A DNA stretch of 64,000 bases from Candidatus Aminicenantota bacterium (GTDB lineage Bacteria; Acidobacteriota; Aminicenantia; S016-38): assembly GCA_026987025.1 (NCBI GenBank), contig JALSNJ010000026.1:62001-126000 (forward strand), written 5' to 3'. How positions within the stretch are numbered: position 1 is the first letter of the stretch; each line of letters starts with the position of its first letter. This document shows positions 16,416 through 24,138 of this stretch, one piece after another. The position numbers were made by a program, and so were the translations under genes. The notes beneath the pieces are model-generated. The model did not search any database. It was not told the origin of the DNA and saw only the letters and a list, made by a program, of their open reading frames with translations.

Positions 16416-17938
16416 CACTCCCACTCAATGGTAGCAGGGGGTTTGGAGGAAATGTCAAGAACCACCCTGTTCACCCCCCTGACTTCGTTGACTATTCGGC
16501 TGGATACCCGGGTCAAAAAATCCTTCGTTGGAAGAAACCAGTCAGCAGTCATGCCGTCCACGCTCTGCACCAGCCGCAGAGCTATGACCTCCTCATAGGT
16601 CCTGGTATCCCCCATAACCCCCACCGTCCTCAGAGGAAGCAGAACCGCAAAGCCCTGCCAGAGTTTACCGTAAATCCCCTCCCTCCTCAGTTCCTCCTCC
16701 AAAATCCTGTCGGCCTCCCTCAGCTTGCGGAGCCTGTCCTCGGTTATCTCCCCCACTATCCTTACAGCCAGGCCGGGTCCGGGAAAGGGATGCTTTTCTA
16801 TAAAATGGGGGTCTATTCCCAGCCTCCGTCCTATTTCCCTCACTTCGTCCTTGAAAAGCTCCCGGAGCGGTTCAAGGAGTTTCAGCTTCATCCTCTCCGG
16901 AAGTCCCCCCACATTGTGATGGCTTTTTATAACCGCCGCCGGGCCCTTCACCCCCGCAGATTCTATTACATCGGGATAGGTGGTCCCCTGGGCAAGAAAT
17001 TCTATCTTCCCTATTTTCTCCGCCTCCTCCTCAAATATTTCAACAAAAAGGTTCCCGATGATCTTCCTCTTCCTCTCCGGATCCCTCACCCCCTCCAGGG
17101 CCCGGAGAAACCTCCGGGAAGCATCCACCCCCTTGACATTTAGATGAAGTTTTTCCCTGAAGGTTCTGAGGTTCTCCTCAAATTCTCCAAGCCTCAGAAG
17201 CCCGTTGTTTACGGATATGCAGTGCAGTCTGTCACCGATGGCCCGGGAAATAAGCACCGCCGCCACCGTGGAGTCCACCCCGCCGGAGAGGGCACAGATA
17301 ACCCTGGCATCCCCCACCGTTTCCCTTATTTCCTTTATCTTCCTGTCTATAAAATCACCCAGTTCCCAATCCCTGGGGATGCCGGAAAGCTCTATAAAAT
17401 TACGGAAAACCATCTCCCCTCCCTGGGTATGGTGGACCTCCGGATGAAACTGAACCCCGAACCAGCTCCGCTCCCTGTTCTCCATGGCGGCCACCGGAGT
17501 GTTTTCCGTCCTGGCCGTTATTTTGAAGCCCTTGGGAGCCTCCTCCACCACATCCCCGTGGCTCATCCATACCCTTTCTCCCACCCCTTTGAGGAGCCCT
17601 TCCCTATGGAGAACCTCCAGCCGGGCAAAACCGTATTCCCTGGCCCTGGCCCCGGTTACCCTGCCCCCCAAGAGTTTTGCCATAAGCTGATGGCCATAGC
17701 ATATTCCCAGCACCGGTCTTCCCTCCATGAGTGAGGGCTCCATGGAGGGGGCATCAACCTCGTACACGCTCCTGGGGCCTCCGGAAAGGATGAGGCCATG
17801 GGGTTTTTTGCTCTTTATGGCCTCCTCCGCCGAGAAAAAGGGCACTATCTCCGAATAAACCCCCTGCTCCCTTATTCTCCTGGCTATAAGCTGAGTGTAC
17901 TGGGAACCGAAATCTATGATTAATATCCCGCCCTTCAT
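16415..17938 (-). CDS. guaA: GMP synthetase (glutamine-hydrolysing)
   Basis: The 507-residue protein converts XMP to GMP with glutamine and ATP. The amidotransferase half has DFGSQYTQLIARRIRE at the start, GICYGHQLMAKLLGG and GVQFHPEVHHT. The ATP pyrophosphatase half has ICALSGGVDSTVAAVL (P-loop SGGVDS), and the C-terminal dimerisation domain ends KPPATIEWE, which is canonical. I set the start at 17938 because the protein then begins MKGGILIIDFGSQ; the longer frame has an unrelated N-terminal extension that overlaps leuC. The gap to leuC is one base. The gene is third in the HD-leuC-guaA-nikR operon, an unusual setting for guaA. Confidence 0.97.
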   Translation of the reverse strand: MKGGILIIDFGSQYTQLIARRIREQGVYSEIVPFFSAEEAIKSKKPHGLILSGGPRSVYEVDAPSMEPSLMEGRPVLGICYGHQLMAKLLGGRVTGARAREYGFARLEVLHREGLLKGVGERVWMSHGDVVEEAPKGFKITARTENTPVAAMENRERSWFGVQFHPEVHHTQGGEMVFRNFIELSGIPRDWELGDFIDRKIKEIRETVGDARVICALSGGVDSTVAAVLISRAIGDRLHCISVNNGLLRLGEFEENLRTFREKLHLNVKGVDASRRFLRALEGVRDPERKRKIIGNLFVEIFEEEAEKIGKIEFLAQGTTYPDVIESAGVKGPAAVIKSHHNVGGLPERMKLKLLEPLRELFKDEVREIGRRLGIDPHFIEKHPFPGPGLAVRIVGEITEDRLRKLREADRILEEELRREGIYGKLWQGFAVLLPLRTVGVMGDTRTYEEVIALRLVQSVDGMTADWFLPTKDFLTRVSSRIVNEVRGVNRVVLDISSKPPATIEWE

Positions 17939-17939
17939 T

Positions 17940-19193
17940 TCAGAGGTACTTCCTCGGGTCGGTGATTCTTCCTTCCACCGCAGAGGCCGCCACCGTGGCC
18001 GGCGATGCCAGGTATATCTCCGCTTCCTTGGAGCCCATCCTCCCCTTGAAATTTCTGTTGGAAGTGGAAAGGGCCCTTTCCCCGGAGGCAATCACCCCCT
18101 CGTGGGCTCCTAAGCACGGGCCGCATCCAGGGTTCATTATCACCGCACCGGCCTGAGCCAGGGTTTCTATATAACCCCGCCTCAATGCCTCTATGTATTC
18201 CCTCCAGGATGCTGCAAAGACCAAAAGGCGCACACTGGGATGAACTTTCCTCCCCTTCAAAATCCTGGCCGCCACCTCCAGGTCCTCCACCCTTCCGTTG
18301 GTGCAGGTACCTATAAGACCCTGATGAAATTCCAGCCCCTCCAGTTCCTCCACCGGCTTCACATTGTCCACGGTATGGGGGGCAGCTATCCGGGGGGAAA
18401 GGGAGGAGACATCAAACTCCAAAATCCTTTCATAGTTCGCATCGGGGTCCGAAGTTATCGTCTCAAAGGGAGCCTTGGCCCTGTTGCTTAAAAACTCCAG
18501 GGTCCTCTCGTCCGGAGGCACATAACCTGCCTTGGCTCCCATCTCCGCCGCCATGTTGGCCAGGGTTATTCTTGAGGCGATGGAAAAGCCCTCCACCACC
18601 GGGCCCGTAAACTCCACTGCCCTGTATGTGGCCCCGTCGGCGCCTATTTTTCCGATTATGTGAAGGACCACATCCTTGGCGTAAACCCCCTCTGGCAGCT
18701 TTCCCTTTATCACTATCTTTATGGTCTGCGGGACCCTCATCCACAGCTCCCCGGTGGCCCAGATGGATGCCATTTCCGTCCTGCCTATTCCAGCAGAAAA
18801 GGCCCCCAGGGCTCCGTAGGAAGTGGTGTGGGAATCGGAACCAAGGGATAGGGTCCCTGGAAGGGCAAAACCTTCCTCTATGAAAACCTGGTGGCAGATC
18901 CCATGGTTTATGTCGTAGAAGTTCCTTATTCCCTGCCTCCTGGCGAATTCCCTTATGAACTTGTGGTTTTCGGCGTACTCCACCGTGGAGGGGGGAACCA
19001 CATGGTCAAGGACTATTACTATTTTTTCCGGGATAGCCACCTTCTCCAAGCCTATTTTCATGAAATGCCTGGCAATGGCAGCGGAGTTATCGTGGGACAT
19101 CACGAAGTCAGGCCTTGCCATAACAATATCACCGGCCCGGGCATCGGCGCCGGATTTAGCCGAAAGAATTTTTTCCGCCAGGGTCTTTCCCAT
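17940..19193 (-). CDS. leuC: 3-isopropylmalate/homoaconitate-type dehydratase large subunit
   Basis: The 417-residue protein is the large, 4Fe-4S subunit of the short LeuC/HacA (archaeal-type) branch. Evidence is the start GKTLAEKILS, the SDSHTTSYGALGAF motif, and the cluster cysteines in GTCTNGR and in NPGCGPCLGAH, with one more Cys upstream at GICHQ. It would isomerise 2-isopropylmalate or a related 2-hydroxy-tricarboxylate with a small subunit. No leuD or hacB follows; instead guaA starts one base later. The ATG at 19193 has GGGAGG 6 bases upstream; the longer frame was rejected. Which of leucine or another pathway it serves cannot be told from sequence alone. Confidence 0.9.
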   Translation of the reverse strand: MGKTLAEKILSAKSGADARAGDIVMARPDFVMSHDNSAAIARHFMKIGLEKVAIPEKIVIVLDHVVPPSTVEYAENHKFIREFARRQGIRNFYDINHGICHQVFIEEGFALPGTLSLGSDSHTTSYGALGAFSAGIGRTEMASIWATGELWMRVPQTIKIVIKGKLPEGVYAKDVVLHIIGKIGADGATYRAVEFTGPVVEGFSIASRITLANMAAEMGAKAGYVPPDERTLEFLSNRAKAPFETITSDPDANYERILEFDVSSLSPRIAAPHTVDNVKPVEELEGLEFHQGLIGTCTNGRVEDLEVAARILKGRKVHPSVRLLVFAASWREYIEALRRGYIETLAQAGAVIMNPGCGPCLGAHEGVIASGERALSTSNRNFKGRMGSKEAEIYLASPATVAASAVEGRITDPRKYL

Positions 19194-19194
19194 T

Positions 19195-19725
19195 TTATCC
19201 CTCCCTGAAGGGTTCAAAATTGGCGAAGTCGCAATGATAGACCACGAAGGCCTCGGGGATCCTTTTAACATGATCCCCTTCCTTAGAGTGGGCCGCTATT
19301 ATGTGACAGACCTCATCGGGAAGGCCTAAGGACCAGGCCAGGGCAGCTCCTGAGATGGGATGGCGAAGAAGCCTCCCCTTCCGGCTTTTTACGAACCTTC
19401 CTTCCCTCTTTTCATATTCCATCAGCTTCCCCACATCGTGAAGAAGCGCCCCTGCAAGGAGTATGTCCTTGTTCAGTGGATTCATTCCGCCGTAAATCTT
19501 CTCGTATGCATCCCACACCCCCAGGGCGCAAAGGGTCACCGCCCTGGTGTGCATTATGAGGTTTATGGGGGTTTCGGGAATGAGCAGGGTGAAGGGGACC
19601 GTGGTGAGGTCCTCCTCTGACCATCCCCCCAGCAAAACAGCTTTTCTCCAGGCCTCCACCACCTTCTCCCTCAATTCCCCATCTTCTATAAGCTCAATCT
19701 CAGGAAGAAGATTTGTTATGGCCAT
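19195..19725 (-). CDS. HD domain phosphohydrolase-like protein
   Basis: The 176-residue protein is a small HD domain. Residues fitting the metal site are His in IMHTRAV, the HD pair in LAGALLHDVGKLMEYE, His in RHPISGAALAW, and a later HIIAAHSKEGD. HD proteins of this size hydrolyse phosphomonoesters or nucleotides; the substrate here is unknown. The ATG has AAAGGAGA 5 bases upstream. It is the first gene of the operon with leuC, guaA and nikR, with one base between its stop and leuC. A leader of about 130 bases with a strong hairpin precedes it. Confidence 0.85.
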   Translation of the reverse strand: MAITNLLPEIELIEDGELREKVVEAWRKAVLLGGWSEEDLTTVPFTLLIPETPINLIMHTRAVTLCALGVWDAYEKIYGGMNPLNKDILLAGALLHDVGKLMEYEKREGRFVKSRKGRLLRHPISGAALAWSLGLPDEVCHIIAAHSKEGDHVKRIPEAFVVYHCDFANFEPFREG

Positions 19726-19752
19726 GGTCTTCTCCTTTTAAGGATTTGAAAT

Positions 19753-19761
19753 ATTTTAGCA
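19753..19761 (-). promoter_or_regulatory. Second, proximal promoter for the HD-leuC-guaA operon (extended -10)
   Basis: On the reverse strand TGCTAAAAT (19761-19753) is an extended -10 element placed downstream of the hairpin terminator. A transcript from here would start near 19746 and carry the AAAGGAGA site. No good -35 box is seen. Confidence 0.4.
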
Positions 19762-19771
19762 GGAAAAGCGA

Positions 19772-19802
19772 GCAAATAAAATACCCCCCCGTTAGGGGGG
19801 GT
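19772..19802 (-). terminator. Rho-independent terminator or attenuator in the HD-leuC-guaA leader
   Basis: Read on the reverse strand, ACCCCCCC and GGGGGGGT form a perfect 8-base-pair stem around the loop TAAC (19802-19783), followed at once by ATTTTATTT. The tract works only leftward, since the other side lacks a T-run. No leftward gene ends nearby, so it must end a short transcript or attenuate the operon. Confidence 0.75.
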
Positions 19803-19855
19803 GAGGGGATGGTGGGAGCTTTGGGAGAAGGTGAATGAGAGAGCGATGTTTGGTT
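19772..19855 (-). ncRNA. Candidate small RNA or attenuated leader, about 84 bases
   Basis: The stretch lies between an extended -10 promoter (19867-19862) and the hairpin terminator, and has no start codon with a usable reading frame. The predicted RNA is pyrimidine-rich with few G, and carries several single-stranded CUUCUCCC/CUCCCACC/AUCCCCUC runs before the terminal hairpin. This shape resembles UCCC-motif small RNAs that pair with Shine-Dalgarno sites, but it could equally be a regulatory leader of the HD-leuC-guaA-nikR operon. No family was recognised. Confidence 0.35.
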
Positions 19856-19861
19856 GAGAGA

Positions 19862-19890
19862 ATTATAACACAAGGGGAAAATTTTCCAAA
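19862..19890 (-). promoter_or_regulatory. Distal promoter upstream of the hairpin (extended -10)
   Basis: On the reverse strand TTTGGA (19890-19885), 17 bases, TATAAT (19867-19862), with TG one base before the -10. Transcription would start near 19855 and reach the terminator after about 80 bases. Confidence 0.5.
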
Positions 19891-19896
19891 TATTTT

Positions 19897-19924
19897 TTGC
19901 TTTTCCTTTAGAAACCCTTAGAAT
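19897..19924 (+). promoter_or_regulatory. Candidate promoter of the GNAT-like gene
   Basis: TTGCTT (19897-19902), 16 bases, TAGAAT (19919-19924). A start near 19931 would give a leader of about 22 bases with a GAGAGGTG ribosome site before the ATG at 19953. Confidence 0.35.
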
Positions 19925-19952
19925 TTTCTTATACCCCTTAGAGAGGTGAAGG

Positions 19953-21059
19953 ATGGTGAAAATCAAAAAGGTAGAGACAGGAAGGGACCTTAAAAAATTC
20001 ATTATGCTTCCCTGGAAAATCTACCAGGGGGACCCCAACTGGGTTCCACCCATCATATCTGATGTGAAAAAGCTCCTGGACAGGGACCATCATCCTTTCC
20101 ACAAGCACGCCGAGGTGGAGTACTTCCTGGCCCTAAGGGATGGGGAGGTCGTGGGCAGGATAGCTGCCTTCGTCAATTTCCGTCATAACGAGTATTGGAA
20201 CGAAAAGACGGGCTTCTTCGGTTTTTTTGAATCCGTAAACGACAGGGAAGTATCCAGGGCTCTTTTTGAAAAGGCAGAGGAGTACCTGAGGGAAAAGGGG
20301 ATGGACAGGATGAGGGGCCCCATGAACTTTTCCACCAACGAAACCTGCGGCCTTTTGATGAAGGGCTTTGACTCCCCCCCGGTAATAGAATACACCTACA
20401 ACCCAAGATACTATTTAGAGCTCTTCCAGGACTACGGTCTGCAATTGGTAAGGACCCTTTACGCTTACAGGCTCACCAAGGAACAGCCCATTCCCGAAAA
20501 GTTAAAAAGGGTGGCCGAGGCCAGGTTGAAGAAGATAAATGTTAGAAAGGCCAGGATGAAGGAATTCCGCAAGGAAATTGAAAGGTTCAAGTTGATCTAC
20601 AACGAGGCATGGGGGAAGAACTGGGGTTTCGTTCCCCTCACCGACGAGGAGATAGAGCATATAGCCAGGGAACTCAAGCCAATTATAGACCCTGACATAG
20701 TATTCTTCGCGGAGATCAACGGCGAACCTGCTGGAGCCTCCCTATCCCTCCCGGACTTCAACCAGATATTGAAATACGCCAACGGACGGCTCTTCCCCTT
20801 CGGCCTCATAAAGCTCCTCATTCACAAAAAGGAAATTTACCGCCTGAGGACCTATGCCATGGGGGTAAGGGAAAAGTTCAGGCTCAGGGGTTTGGAAGCT
20901 TTGATGATCTACAGAACCATCCAGGAGGGTATCAGGAAGGGATACAGGGAGGCGGACATGGGCTGGATACTGGACAACAACTATCAGATGAACAAAATCC
21001 TCCTGGACATGGGGGCCCAGAGGTACAAGGAATTCGGGATATTTGACAAAGAATTCTGA
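19953..21059 (+). CDS. GNAT-fold N-acetyltransferase-like protein
   Basis: The 368-residue protein resembles the large GNAT-like family often annotated only as N-acetyltransferase or hypothetical. The N-terminal PWKIYQGDPNWVPPI, FGFFESVNDREVSRALFEKA and MRGPMNFSTNETCGLL are typical, and the C-terminal half repeats an acetyltransferase-like fold (EINGEPAGASLSLPDFNQ, YRTIQEGIRKGY, WILDNNYQMNKIL). The acceptor is unknown. No signal peptide or membrane segment is seen. A GAGAGGTG ribosome site precedes the ATG. It stands between the divergent HD operon and an M24 gene that has its own promoter, so it is probably transcribed alone. Confidence 0.78.
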   Translation: MVKIKKVETGRDLKKFIMLPWKIYQGDPNWVPPIISDVKKLLDRDHHPFHKHAEVEYFLALRDGEVVGRIAAFVNFRHNEYWNEKTGFFGFFESVNDREVSRALFEKAEEYLREKGMDRMRGPMNFSTNETCGLLMKGFDSPPVIEYTYNPRYYLELFQDYGLQLVRTLYAYRLTKEQPIPEKLKRVAEARLKKINVRKARMKEFRKEIERFKLIYNEAWGKNWGFVPLTDEEIEHIARELKPIIDPDIVFFAEINGEPAGASLSLPDFNQILKYANGRLFPFGLIKLLIHKKEIYRLRTYAMGVREKFRLRGLEALMIYRTIQEGIRKGYREADMGWILDNNYQMNKILLDMGAQRYKEFGIFDKEF

Positions 21060-21060
21060 T

Positions 21061-21089
21061 TTGACGCCACGGGTAAAAATTTTTAGATT
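21061..21089 (+). promoter_or_regulatory. Leaderless promoter of the exported M24 protein operon
   Basis: TTGACG (21061-21066), 17 bases, TAGATT (21084-21089), 6 bases, ATG at 21096. There is no Shine-Dalgarno sequence. Confidence 0.6.
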
Positions 21090-21095
21090 TTCCCC

Positions 21096-22241
21096 ATGAG
21101 GAAATTTCTCGCCCTTCTCATCCTTCCCCTCCTTTTGAGCGGAGGGGAATTCCAGGTAAAAATAAAAAGGCTCAGGGATTTCATGAAAAAAGAAGGCCTT
21201 TCCTCCCTTCTGCTTTCAACCCAGAGCAACTTCGCCTGGCTCACCGGAGGAGGAACCAGCACCGTGGTCATAAGCTCCGAGGTGGGGGCCGTCTCCCTCT
21301 TGATCACCCCAAAGCAATTCTTCCTCGTAGCCCCCAACGACGAAGTGGCCAGGTTCACCGAGGAGGAACTAAGGGGTTTCCCCGTAAAGGTTCTAAGTTA
21401 TCCCTGGTTCAAGGGGGTGGACTCCGATGAAGTCCTGCGTTTAGCACAAAAATACGGAGGAAGGAATATCGGCTCCGACACCCCAAGGCCCGGCACCGTC
21501 TTTGTGGCCCCGGGACTGCGTAAACTGAGGTACCGGCTTCTTCCTCAGGAAATAAAAAGATACAGGGAGGTGGCCAGGCTGGCGGCGGAGGCGGCGGAGA
21601 AGGTTGCCCGGGGACTGAGGCCGGGGATGAGCGAAGAGGAAATAAGGGCCCGGGTGGCCTACGAGCTCTTTAAAAGGGGATTAATTCCCACCGTTCTATT
21701 GATAGGCGTAGACCAGGGGATAATGAAGTACAGGCATGTCATACCCCACGGAAGGGTCCTTCACAAATACGCCCAGATAAACATATGCGCGAGAAAATAC
21801 GGCCTTGTGGTGGCCCTCACCCGGCTGGTCCACTTCGGCCCCCTGCCCGAAGGGATAAGGAAAAGGCAGAGGGTGGCGGAGAAGGTGTATGCCGCCTTTC
21901 TCTACGGGTTGAGGCCCGGCGAAAAGCTCTCTGAGGTTTTCAGGGAGGCCATCTCAGTCTACGGGAAGCACGGTTTTTCCGAAGAGTGGAAGAACCACCA
22001 TCAGGGAGGGGGCATAGGATATGCGGAGAGGGAGTTCATCGTCACCGGAAAAAGCAGGGAAAGGGTTCACCTTCACCAGGCCTTTGCCTTCAACCCCACT
22101 TTACCAGGAGCAAAGGTGGAGGATACGGTTCTGGTGACGGAAAGGGGAGTGGAGGTTTTAACCTACACCGGCAGGTGGCCGTACCGCTGGGTGAAATACA
22201 AAGGGAGAAAGTTCCGGGTTCCTGAGATATTAATAAAATGA
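21096..22241 (+). CDS. Exported M24 (creatinase/aminopeptidase P fold) protein with altered metal site
   Basis: The 381-residue protein begins with a signal-peptide-like segment (FLALLILPLLLSGGE) and then has the two-domain creatinase/prolidase layout. The N-terminal domain includes SNFAWLTGGGTSTV. The C-terminal pita-bread domain keeps RHVIPHGR, the HHQGGGIGYAERE histidine motif and a late KVEDTVLV. Two positions that hold metal-binding Asp in aminopeptidase P fall in INICARKYGLVVALTR, where no Asp is present, and the EPG Glu is replaced in FNPTLPG. It is therefore either metal-independent, like creatinase, or not a peptidase. Its stop overlaps the SSS symporter start (ATGA). Confidence 0.8.
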   Translation: MRKFLALLILPLLLSGGEFQVKIKRLRDFMKKEGLSSLLLSTQSNFAWLTGGGTSTVVISSEVGAVSLLITPKQFFLVAPNDEVARFTEEELRGFPVKVLSYPWFKGVDSDEVLRLAQKYGGRNIGSDTPRPGTVFVAPGLRKLRYRLLPQEIKRYREVARLAAEAAEKVARGLRPGMSEEEIRARVAYELFKRGLIPTVLLIGVDQGIMKYRHVIPHGRVLHKYAQINICARKYGLVVALTRLVHFGPLPEGIRKRQRVAEKVYAAFLYGLRPGEKLSEVFREAISVYGKHGFSEEWKNHHQGGGIGYAEREFIVTGKSRERVHLHQAFAFNPTLPGAKVEDTVLVTERGVEVLTYTGRWPYRWVKYKGRKFRVPEILIK

Positions 22242-23755
22242 GGGAAGCCCTGGCCCAACACATTGACCTTTTCCTGATAATCATATATCTTCTGGCCATA
22301 TTCCTTTTCGGGGTTCTCTTCCGACAGTACATAAAAAACACTGAAGATTACTTTCTGGCCGGAAGGGCCCTGCCATGGTGGGTAATAGGGATGTCCATAA
22401 TAGGAACTAACATCGGAGCCTACGATTATGTGGGGGCGGCGGGAGGAGCCTACAGGTTTGGGATAGCCCAGGCCAACTACGAATGGCTGGGGGCCATACC
22501 GGCCATGGTGGTCTCGGCTTTGATTATTATCCCCTACTACTGGAAAAACAAGGTTTACACTGTCCCTGAGTACCTCGGCAGAAGGTACAAGGAGGGGGTC
22601 AGGGTAATAGAAGCGGTAATTTATGGGGTCTTCCTGGTTATGCTCCTGGGAATTTTCTTCTGGGCTTCCGGGATTATGCTCCATACATACATAGGCTGGT
22701 CCATAGGCTTCAGCATAGTCATAACCGCCGTGGTGGTGGGATTCTACACCATATCCGGCGGGCTGGCGGCGGTGGCCATCACCGATGTGGTCCAGCTGGG
22801 AATCATGTTCGTGGGGGGATTCGCAGTGGCAGGGGTGGGCTTCGTAAAAGCCGGCGGGGTCCTTAAGTTCTTCCAGGCCTTGAAGGCCTCCCATCCCCAG
22901 CACCTCAAGGTTTTTCTGCCCTTAGACAACCCCGCCTATCCATGGCTCGGTATGATATTGGGCCTGGGTCTGGTTTTATCCCCGGCCTGGTGGTGCGCCA
23001 ACCAATCCATTATACAGAGAACCCTTGGGGCGAAAACCGAGTGGGACGCCAGGGCAGGGATGCTCTTTGCAGCCTTTCCCAAAACTCTCATTCCCATTTT
23101 AGTGGTCCTGCCCGGATTCTTCGCCCTCATGTTCGCCCCCGCTGGCGCCATTAAGAATCCAGACCAGGCCCTACCCTGGGTGGTTAAGAACTTCCTTCCC
23201 CCGGGAATAGGGGGTCTGGTCTTCGTGGCCTTCATAGCGGCTCTTCACTCCAGCGTGGACTCCACCCTCAACTCCGCTGCCACCCTCTGGACCAAGGACA
23301 TTTATCAAAGGTACATAAAGAAAAACGCTTCAGACGAGCATTATCTTCTTGTGGGCAGGCTTCTGACCTTTGCCTTCATAGTTTTCGGGGTTTTATTTGC
23401 CCCCTTTACAGAAAAATTCCCGGGTATATATGTGGCGATGCAAACCCTGCTCTCCTTCTTTCAGGGGCCAACCCTGGCCACCCTTCTCTTAGGGGTTCTC
23501 TGGTGGAGGGCCACGGGATGGGGTGGACTTATAGGTCTGAGCTCAGGGGTAGCCCTGGCGGTGGCGCTTTCCCTATTTAAGGTGAACTTTCTCTATGTGG
23601 CCTGGTGGTCCTTCGTCTTTTCACTGCTGACGAATGCAATCGTGAGCCATTTAACCCCACCGGAGCCCCCGGAAAAACTCCGGGGTCTGGTTTATGGATA
23701 TCTGGAGAGGGACCGGGAATTTGCAAGGGCAGTGGAGAGGAGGATAAATGGGTGA
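22238..23755 (+). CDS. Sodium:solute symporter (SSS family)
   Basis: The 505-residue protein has about 13 membrane segments and the SSS signature layout: EDYFLAGRALPWWVIGMSIIGTNIGA, split here as DYFLAGRALPWWVIG and SIIGTNIGAYDYVG, then YTVPEYLGRRYKEG and GFYTISGGLAAVAITDVVQ, and the sodium-site helix ALHSSVDSTLNSAATLWT. Substrates in the family include sugars, amino acids and carboxylates; this one cannot be assigned. It overlaps the M24 gene upstream and a small membrane gene downstream, so it sits in a cassette ending with the large M14 peptidase. A role in taking up peptide or amino-acid products is inference. Confidence 0.93.
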   Translation: MREALAQHIDLFLIIIYLLAIFLFGVLFRQYIKNTEDYFLAGRALPWWVIGMSIIGTNIGAYDYVGAAGGAYRFGIAQANYEWLGAIPAMVVSALIIIPYYWKNKVYTVPEYLGRRYKEGVRVIEAVIYGVFLVMLLGIFFWASGIMLHTYIGWSIGFSIVITAVVVGFYTISGGLAAVAITDVVQLGIMFVGGFAVAGVGFVKAGGVLKFFQALKASHPQHLKVFLPLDNPAYPWLGMILGLGLVLSPAWWCANQSIIQRTLGAKTEWDARAGMLFAAFPKTLIPILVVLPGFFALMFAPAGAIKNPDQALPWVVKNFLPPGIGGLVFVAFIAALHSSVDSTLNSAATLWTKDIYQRYIKKNASDEHYLLVGRLLTFAFIVFGVLFAPFTEKFPGIYVAMQTLLSFFQGPTLATLLLGVLWWRATGWGGLIGLSSGVALAVALSLFKVNFLYVAWWSFVFSLLTNAIVSHLTPPEPPEKLRGLVYGYLERDREFARAVERRING

Positions 23756-23951
23756 GCTGCTAAAGGGCCTTCCCCTTTACTGGGCCAAGATAATAGCCAC
23801 CCTCCTTTATCTGCTTCTGGCCCTCTGGGTTATAACCAGGCCCTCCCACTTCATATTTCGTGGCAGCCGGGAAAGAAAGAGGTGGAAGGACCTGCGTCTC
23901 TGGGCTCTGGTCCTTATAGGGATCCAGATAATTCTTTATTTAATTTTCTGA
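23748..23951 (+). CDS. Small membrane protein, possible symporter accessory subunit
   Basis: The 67-residue protein has two predicted membrane helices (YWAKIIATLLYLLLALWVI and LRLWALVLIGIQIILYLIF) joined by a basic loop. It overlaps the SSS symporter by 8 bases and has a strong GGAGG site before its ATG. The size and place resemble the small subunits that follow some SSS transporters, but I recognise no family. It is followed 7 bases later by another tiny membrane protein. Confidence 0.72.
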   Translation: MGELLKGLPLYWAKIIATLLYLLLALWVITRPSHFIFRGSRERKRWKDLRLWALVLIGIQIILYLIF

Positions 23952-23958
23952 GGTAAAA

Positions 23959-24138
23959 ATGAAAAATCTCAGGGCCTTTGCCATAGTTTCCGCCTTCTGG
24001 GCCAGCTTCGGGGTCATAGTTCTTCTCTCCGGATTCCTGGTGGAGGATCGGCTTTCCCGGGTCACCAACATGATATCCGGGGCCGTGCTCCTGGCCATGG
24101 CAGGGGTTTTCCTCTACCTGGACCGCCGGCGGAAATGA
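23959..24138 (+). CDS. Small membrane protein of 59 residues
   Basis: The frame starts MKNLRAFAIVSAFWASFG after a TGAGGT site 5 bases upstream and ends DRRRK, with its TGA overlapping the next ATG (ATGA). It has two hydrophobic helices (about residues 6-24 and 36-53) and a basic tail that should face the cytosol. No family is recognised. Tight overlap with its neighbours and the helix pair support a real gene. It probably acts with the symporter or the following hypothetical protein. Confidence 0.68.
   Translation: MKNLRAFAIVSAFWASFGVIVLLSGFLVEDRLSRVTNMISGAVLLAMAGVFLYLDRRRK

Noticed and set aside
17939-18091. N-terminal extension of guaA
   Set aside because: The extra residues do not match GMP synthetase and come from the opposite reading of leuC; the family start is at 17938.
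19741-19860. Leucine-type leader peptide before the HD-leuC operon
   Set aside because: No start codon with a run of leucine or other control codons is present in the leader on the reverse strand.
22163-22903. 246-codon frame opposite the SSS symporter
   Set aside because: Its composition (many His, Tyr and Asp) is what the complement of a membrane protein gives, and the forward frame has full SSS motifs.
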